Shown piece by piece: positions 18,559 to 24,181 of a stretch of 24,181 nucleotides of DNA. The translations under genes and the position numbers were made by a program. Positions within the stretch are counted from its first letter, which is position 1, and each line of letters opens with the position of its first letter. This DNA is from Sphaeroforma sirkka (taxonomy: Eukaryota > Opisthokonta > Ichthyosporea > Ichthyophonida), in the NCBI GenBank assembly GCA_001586965.3, contig LUCW03000854.1, positions 25,001 to 49,181 of the forward strand, written 5' to 3'. Under the pieces are notes generated by a model, which saw only the letters and a list, made by a program, of their open reading frames with translations, was not told the DNA's origin and ran no database searches.

Positions 18559-19086
18559 AGCAGGCCTAGAGCTAGCGGCTCCCTTGGATTTACATATATA
18601 TTGAGCGTTTTTATAACATATATCCCGGGTTTGTACTGTATTCCATAGGTCAGAGTTCAGACCGTCAGAGCCGTCCTCAGAGGCGATACTCGATAGCCTA
18701 CTTAAAATTTCACCTCTACTCTCACAAGAGTAGAGAGTGTACTCTAGAGTAGTATTTGAGAAAGAAACAACGATTTAGAGCATAAGCATCGGCTGTGTTA
18801 GACTGTCAGAGTGTCCATTCTGATTCTGTGATTCACCAATCACCACATTGTTCATACTTCGTAGCATCCGTTTTTTAAAATAAAGAATATTTATTGGTTT
18901 TTATTTTTATTGTTCTGCACATATTTTATTTTTTAAAAGAACAAATATATATATATAGAAACAAACAAAGTCAAGCAAAGGCTTTTCAAACCTGCGTTTT
19001 CACTTCTGAACTGAATATTGTCCTGCACAATACCTTTAGAAGTACCCTTAGCCATAGTATTTGCTGGATAGTAAATCGATGTCAGA
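18559..19086 (-). other. Ty3 5' leader
   Basis: Non-coding between the 5' LTR and the first ORF. The sequence next to the LTR (TCTGACATCGATTTAC) should hold the primer site but does not start TGG. A short upstream ORF (M-A-K-G-T-S-K-G-I-V, from 19055) is open for ~40 codons. A fold-back CTCTACTCT-caca-AGAGTAGAG lies at 18714-18735. Confidence 0.6.
18714..18735. repeat. CTCTACTCT/AGAGTAGAG hairpin
   Basis: Perfect 9-bp arms (18714-18722, 18727-18735) with a 4-base loop, the same motif as the fold-backs at 5686, 5942, 6070 and 23596. Confidence 0.8.
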
Positions 19087-19729
19087 CAGTCTAGAAGCAG
19101 TACACTACTGTAACTACTATTTAACTGAAAAATATGTAAACTTCGATGGAAATTACTAGGTTTCAAACTATATTAAACTAAAATACAATTTAGTCAGTTA
19201 GGATTTAGCAGTGGTAGCTTGTGTAAGAATGATCGGGACTGCCTCTTGTTAAGAGCCTAAATATCCTCGATCACACAGGGCGTACTTCTAGCTGTTCTTT
19301 ATTGAATAATTTTCACTAGAAGTACTAAGTGTTCATGACCACTTGCCTAATTTGTAAATAGACATAATAACGTAAGTCATGTTAATACATTAGCTGATAT
19401 AAATAAAGTTCCATCTGAAGAAAAGTTAAAAAAAGAAAAAGACTTATTGGATTTTGGAGATTGGCGGGAGGACCACAATCTATAAGTAGTAGTTCGGAGA
19501 TTATAAAATTTAGTTTATAATATCCTACATCTACTAATGTCTCAAATAGGTCCAAGTAGATGAGTCATACCAAATACTCAGGCTATTGGAGCCATCAAAG
19601 TGAATTTAGAACACTTTTGAAATATTGGAAAAAGAGCTTGTACTAAATTATTTAAAATACAAATAAAAACCAATGTATTATCTCAATTGATCTTGATATT
19701 TTAGACTGACCGGAGGCCATATTTCTACA
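19087..19729 (-). repeat. 5' LTR (643 bp)
   Basis: Begins TGTAGAAATATGG at 19729 and ends CTTCTAGACTG at 19087. A TATAAA box lies at 19519-19514 and an AATAAA polyadenylation signal at 19303-19298, consistent with U3-R-U5 order on the minus strand. It lacks the tandem duplication present in the 3' LTR. The terminal TG lacks a matching CA at the other end (the shared sequence ends ACTG). Confidence 0.92.
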
Positions 19730-19782
19730 ATTGTCTGCGGGTGTACATGTTTTTGTGTATCCGTGTTTATATATAATGTTTA

Positions 19783-20922
19783 TTATTTTGTACCACTCCT
19801 GTTTCTTTCCAGATTTGAATCAAGCCTGTATAAATTGTTGTTCACTATGTACTGCCTGATAACTTTGCGCTCTGTTTTGCCTATAAGGGACGAAGGTCGG
19901 AGAGTACGATTGTGATGCCGAAATTGTGGTCCTAGACGTCCATTCATATTAATACGCGGTGCTCCTGCATCTAGATTATTATTTCGTCTATAGACAATAA
20001 TAATGTAGCTTAACTAGAACTGTAACAACTCTTGAAGCGCGTTTGAAATCTAAGCGCAAGGGTTACTATAAAAGACCCCATTTTTGGACCATGGTTCCAT
20101 AGGCCTGCTCGATATGCATGCGAGATTGGGACTGGAAATAATTGTATGCGTCCCATGCATCGCCGATTGCTTCACGAGTGCCAGGATAGGATGTAAGTAT
20201 ATGGTTGGTACATCTGTAGGCTCCATCACCGAGTACGTAGTAAAACATGGGTAAATTTTTCACTAGCAGGTCAAACCTTCTAATCCCAAGCTCGAAACTC
20301 CATGCATACTACGATATGCCATGATAGAAAATGCAAAAATCTTATAGTTTGCATCACACATGGCTTGGGCATTCAGCCCATAACCAGTCTTATGCCCAGA
20401 ATATAAATGACGCCTATACTGACATCTATTTAATGAAAGAAAAGCTACGCGCATCGGCGACGGCAACATAAAGGCTAATCATCCCGTGAGTAGAGTGTGA
20501 TTTCAACTCTTCTGCTGCTTTGGTAATCTCTTTAGAAGAAATCCCAAACGCAAATTTAATATCTTGGTATTTTCCGCCGGCTGCTATACGTAGGAAGACA
20601 GCAAGTTGTACCTCCACATCTATTTTACCTCCTCTCAACATGCCTATCTTTTTGTTTCTTCTGCATGTTTCGTTTATCTCACGTGCAAGAAACTAACGCT
20701 TTAGGCACTTCATACGAAGCTGCGTTCTGTTTGTAGCAAAGCGCAGAGCGTTTGCCAGTTCGCGCGAGTACAAGCAACAAGCGTCCCTCTATTGCACTTC
20801 ACCTGAAAGCTGGAAAGTCCGTCACCCACTCTATCCCTTTTCATTGCTCTCAGCAGCAAGTAAAGTTTAGACAGCATCACTCGTCGCTTGTGTGTTACCG
20901 TCTGGTTCTTTAAGAGCGACAT
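19783..20922 (-). pseudogene. PIF/Harbinger-type DDE transposase, degraded
   Basis: Starts around ATG 20922. The N-part (20922-20710) is basic and not diagnostic. From ~20700, F-L-A-R-E-I-N...V-Q-L-A-V-F-L-R-I-A-A-G-G-K-Y-Q-D-I (20641 frame) matches the helical region before the catalytic core. A shift near 20462 gives Y-G-L-N-A-Q-A-M-C-D-A (first Asp). A shift near 20264 gives L-G-D-G-A-Y (second Asp) and M-H-I-E-Q-A-Y-G (Glu), followed by K-W-G-L-L, TAG TAA, P-L-R-L-D-F and, after another shift, N-N-L-D-A-G-A-P ending in TAA at 19783. These are the DDE_Tnp_4 (HARBI1-like) hallmarks. The full length, about 370 residues, is normal for the family. Multiple frameshifts and stops show it is dead as sequenced. 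It belongs to the candidate DNA transposon around it. Confidence 0.82.
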
Positions 20923-21066
20923 TGTTATTATGAACTACTTCCTGTATATAGTATAGTACACTTCAACCAACAGAAGATTTATAAAGTATGTAGGCAATGA
21001 TGTACTTTACTCTAATATACTATAACAAACAAAAACGAAAAAGTATGTTTACAAAATGTGAAAATG

Positions 21067-21112
21067 TCAAAACGGCTCACACTACGATGCTTTGACACTC
21101 AATATTCTACCA
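21067..21112 (-). repeat. Right inverted/subterminal repeat of the candidate DNA transposon
   Basis: The reverse complement reads TGGTAGAAT (21112-21104), GTGTCAAA (21098-21091), 17 bases, GTTTTGA (21073-21067), mirroring 9001-9066. Confidence 0.45.
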
Positions 21113-21960
21113 TAATGCAACCAATAGAAAGACGCAGCATTGCTCGTATACTTTGAGCGGCATAGGTATACTATTTTTTATTGGATTTTATCAACCACTA
21201 GGATGGCTTTATTCTCAAAATTTACGGTTTCGATTCCAACGGCTGATATGGCAAAAAAAAAAAATGAGCCAAGGACCGTCGCAAAAGTACCCTTTAATTT
21301 ATTTACTTTTAATGGAGACCTCTCGTTAAGAACCACCCGTATTAGAGACTATATATGATTTGAGAAAAGAAAAAATATGTGACAAATTTTTGAAACATAT
21401 ATTCCGAAACCCTAAAACTGAAAACCCTAAAAGAGTCGACTGTAAATAGTTGAGAAATTTCAACTTGAGATATTTTTAAATAAATTCATAAATATGTATT
21501 TTGTTTTGTTTAAAAAAAACTTGATGCCTGATGAAGTGATGATGTTTGATGAACAGTTGAACACTCTTGATGAACGACCACGCAGAGTTAATTTTTTACT
21601 GAATATGATCTATTATCATAGATGTAAACATTCCCACACTTGCGCTTTTTTAAATCATAAATATATAAACAATACTTGCTATTTTAACTGATTTCGATTT
21701 CGATTTCGATTTCATCGCTTCTACTACAACTTATATAGAGAGAAGTATGTTGTATTCAACTTTTCATTCAAAGATCGATTCCCTGTGAATTCTCTATGGT
21801 CAACAGCATGCGCTCAAAACCGCCAACAAAGTCTAAGCCTGAAGTGAATACTCACGGACATGTCCGTGTAGTTTTCAGCGAGAACTATATTTTGTGCTCA
21901 ATGTTCTGTCAGTTTCAATTGAAGAGTTCAAATTGGTCCAAAGTCATTTTATATATACAC
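21113..21960. other. AT-rich unique DNA, no secure gene
   Basis: Contains telomere-like AAACCCTAAAA (21407-21417) and AAAACCCTAAAA (21421-21432), and three ATTTCG units (21691-21713). Short plus-strand frames at 21202-21358, 21524-21691 (M-P-D-E-V-M-M-F-D-E) and 21796-21960 are open but lack splice or domain support. Confidence 0.55.
21853..21868. repeat. Perfect 16-bp palindrome
   Basis: CACGGACATGTCCGTG is identical to its reverse complement; it could bind a dimeric regulator or be chance. Confidence 0.8.
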
Positions 21961-22670
<710 letters not shown>

Positions 22671-23973
22671 TTTATTGTGATCGGACTCCTCCAGCCTTAT
22701 CTGCGTTTATAAATTTAGTTCACTGTATCAAGTGTTGTGATTCAGGAAGCTGATGATAAATCTTTGTAAACGCGGCGAGATCCTCTTGCACCCAGCCATA
22801 TATATACCAGAATCGATGTGATGGTTAAATCCATCCACCTATTATGGAGGTGTATACTGAACTTGAAAGTATGAGCAGTTTGATACAATCAGATTTGATC
22901 AGTATATACTAGATTGCAAAGATTGTGTTAAAATTGATTTATATCTGACAATGGTCGAACGCGTCATCCATGTGAGTGGGCGGCTACAATGGATTTTCAC
23001 TAGACTGCAACACAAACTTGTACTAGTTGGCCGTGGATTTGAGAGGATCAACGACAACGGATTATTGTACTGACGTTTCATGTGGGCGTGTGCGGGTTGG
23101 ATAACTAAGGTGACACGTCATTGCTATGGGAATTGGTTTTTGCTTGGCTTTGAGAGGTTGTTCCTTGGCGATTCTGACGGCTAGATTATTTGATGCAATT
23201 TTTAGTATTAGTGTTGTGTTTTCAAATTGATTGATATTTTTATATTTAAAAAACCAACGAAGCTCGGTGCTCGAAATCTGGTATTAAAAATACTGATGTT
23301 TGTCGCCGTCCAAACATGTCGAGTTCTCCAAAGTCATTTACAAATGATTGACATACAAATTAAAATGTAAGACTGACCCATGCTGATGACCCATGACGAA
23401 ATTCATACATACATGTACATAAACGCTACCAGACAAGAGCAATTTTCAGGTATTTCCTTTTAAATATGCAATATTCCATGGTCGACCTCATGGCTTTTTA
23501 TAAAAAGTATAAAAAACCTCCATCAGGTTCAGACGCTTCACGTTTTCGTAGTCCGTTCAGCCATATTTTGGTTTGATTTATTATTTCTGCTTCTCTCTAT
23601 AGAGTAGAGAGAGAGGGTTATTCACATGGCAATACAAGTAATCAACAAACCCGTCGCTGCAGTCTGCGGCTCGGACCAAAAAAGACAAATGTTGTTGAAA
23701 ATAAGAATGCTTGAGATCCGAGCCTGCTCCAATTTTTAAAAAAACTTAAATATTTGCACAAATACGAAACTTCAAATGTTGCCTAATAGTAGTTTAACTT
23801 CCCAACATACATAAATACCACGAAGACTATATTGAACATATAGTGTTGGTGTTATACCGGTGGCATGCACTCTATGCTTCTCTCAACCCACGAGATCGTT
23901 GTTGTGTAAAGGAAACGTTCTCTCAAGTCTCAGATAACCTAATTGAGCTCCATATTTGCGTCACTAGAACATC
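22671..23973. other. Unique DNA, weak coding hints only
   Basis: On the minus strand, 22720-22830 is open and coding-like ([16 protein letters not shown]) but has neither ATG nor a clear acceptor. On the plus strand, a 32-codon ORF at 23478-23576 starts in a strong context (CCATGG) and is Lys/Ser/Pro-rich. A CTCTCTATAGAGTAGAGAGAG fold-back lies at 23594-23614. No RNA gene or mobile-element end seen. Confidence 0.5.
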
Positions 23974-24131
23974 ATGAAGGAACTAATAAACAAAGTGCAG
24001 TCTCGGATGAGGGGTTCCGAGCGAGTGTATTTCGCTATGGAGGTAGACCGCTTGGCGGTGAGCGGGAGTGCGAAGCAACGGGCATGTCTGGCGATCGTTG
24101 CTAATCTGCAAAAAGGGTCACAAGAAGACGC
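23974..24131 (+). CDS. Probable first exon of an unidentified gene (3' incomplete)
   Basis: ATG 23974 has A at -3 and an in-frame TAG nine bases upstream, so it is the first possible start. The frame is open for 52 codons plus two bases and ends at GAC GC|GTAAGTAG, a consensus splice donor (24132-24137). The peptide (M-K-E-L-I-N-K-V-Q-S-R-M-R, then Y-F-A-M-E-V-D-R-L-A-V-S-G-S-A-K) is charged and helical, with higher GC than its surroundings, as expected for coding sequence. Reading through the donor soon meets TAA/TAG, consistent with an intron. No family recognised; the rest lies beyond the window. Confidence 0.5.
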
Positions 24132-24181
24132 GTAAGTAGTACATCATTGGACATTTTCATTTTGATCTTGTATACCGAATT

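Larger units (their letters stand above)
11399..19729 (-). mobile_element. Ty3-type LTR retrotransposon with methyltransferase-like domain
   Basis: Element of 8331 bp on the minus strand. Both LTRs begin TGTAGAAAT, and the 3' LTR is preceded by the polypurine tract CTACTGGGGGCTA. Internal order: leader, acidic ORF, gag-like region, CCHC-type zinc fingers, PR, RT, RNase H, Dam/DIRS-like domain, H2C2 zinc finger, D,D35E integrase, chromodomain-like tail. RT followed by RNase H and then integrase is the Ty3/gypsy order; the extra domain is not standard. There are several frameshifts, two in-frame TGA codons and one TAA, so this copy is not intact as sequenced. The LTRs are nearly identical where comparable, indicating a young insertion. 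The flanks (GTTCAT before 11399, ATTGTC after 19729) do not form a target-site duplication. The downstream edge of the 5' LTR (TCTGACATCG) does not begin with TGG, so the primer type is unknown. Confidence 0.9.
9001..21112. mobile_element. Candidate PIF/Harbinger-type DNA transposon, split by a Ty3 insertion
   Basis: A PIF/Harbinger transposase pseudogene (19783-20922, -) and degraded plus-strand ORFs (9238-11398) converge on the Ty3 element. Their outer flanks carry matching inverted words: TGGTAGAAT (9001-9009 versus complement of 21104-21112), and GTGTCAAA plus GTTTTGA separated by exactly 17 bases on both sides (9035-9066 versus complement of 21067-21098). Subtracting the 8.3-kb Ty3 element leaves about 3.8 kb, a usual size for Harbinger elements, which typically encode a transposase and a second DNA-binding protein. 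No target-site duplication is evident (CAT versus TAA next to the ends). The repeats are short, and the left pair has ~20 extra bases between the outer and inner words. The boundaries are therefore inference. Confidence 0.4.

Noticed and set aside
18933-19055. Short leader ORF with K-G-I-V-Q-D-N-I-Q, superficially like a histone H4 segment
   Set aside because: Similarity stops after four residues and the rest is unrelated; it lies in the retrotransposon leader.
23379-23402. CTGATGA ... GAAA resembling a hammerhead ribozyme core
   Set aside because: No stem II between the two motifs and no matching stems I or III.

Overview
The window is nuclear DNA of a eukaryote, most likely a unicellular one with an AT-rich, repeat-laden genome. 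The evidence is a gene split by spliceosomal introns (GTATGN donors, a TATTAAC-like branch site, a TTTCAG acceptor), a Ty3-type LTR retrotransposon, a PIF/Harbinger-type transposase, RNA polymerase III-type A and B boxes, and scattered TTTAGGG/TTTTAGGG telomere-like stretches. The lineage cannot be fixed from the sequence; a protist such as an ichthyosporean or an alga is only a guess.

Layout. 1-2230: long (AT)n and related microsatellites around one unique patch. 2525-3206 (-): a small spliced gene with a candidate protein phosphatase 1 docking segment. 3207-9000: mostly non-coding, with interstitial telomere-like repeats, CTCTACTCT fold-backs, cryptically simple sequence and two weak or degraded coding patches. 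9001-21112: a nested mobile-element block. 21113-21960: unique, AT-rich. 21961-22670: a second large AT microsatellite block. 22671-24181: unique DNA ending in the likely first exon of a plus-strand gene (23974-24131, with a GTAAGT donor).

The nested block is the main interest. An 8.3-kb Ty3-type element lies on the minus strand (11399-19729). Its order is 5' LTR, leader, acidic ORF, gag with zinc fingers, protease-RT-RNase H, a Dam/DIRS-like adenine-methyltransferase-type domain, integrase (H2C2 + D,D35E), a chromodomain-like tail, a polypurine tract and the 3' LTR. The methyltransferase-like domain between RNase H and integrase is typical of DIRS-type tyrosine-recombinase retroelements and unexpected in an integrase-bearing Ty3 element. 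The two LTRs differ in that the 3' LTR carries a ~330-bp tandem duplication of its R/U5 part. The element is broken by several frameshifts and stops.

It sits between two convergent, degraded coding regions: unknown plus-strand ORFs (9238-9708 and 10140-11398) and a minus-strand PIF/Harbinger transposase pseudogene (19783-20922). Short inverted matches at 9001-9066 and 21067-21112 share the same internal spacing. They suggest that, without the Ty3 insertion, these pieces formed one ~3.8-kb DNA transposon. Many reading-frame breaks fall at G-runs, so assembly indels must be weighed against real decay.
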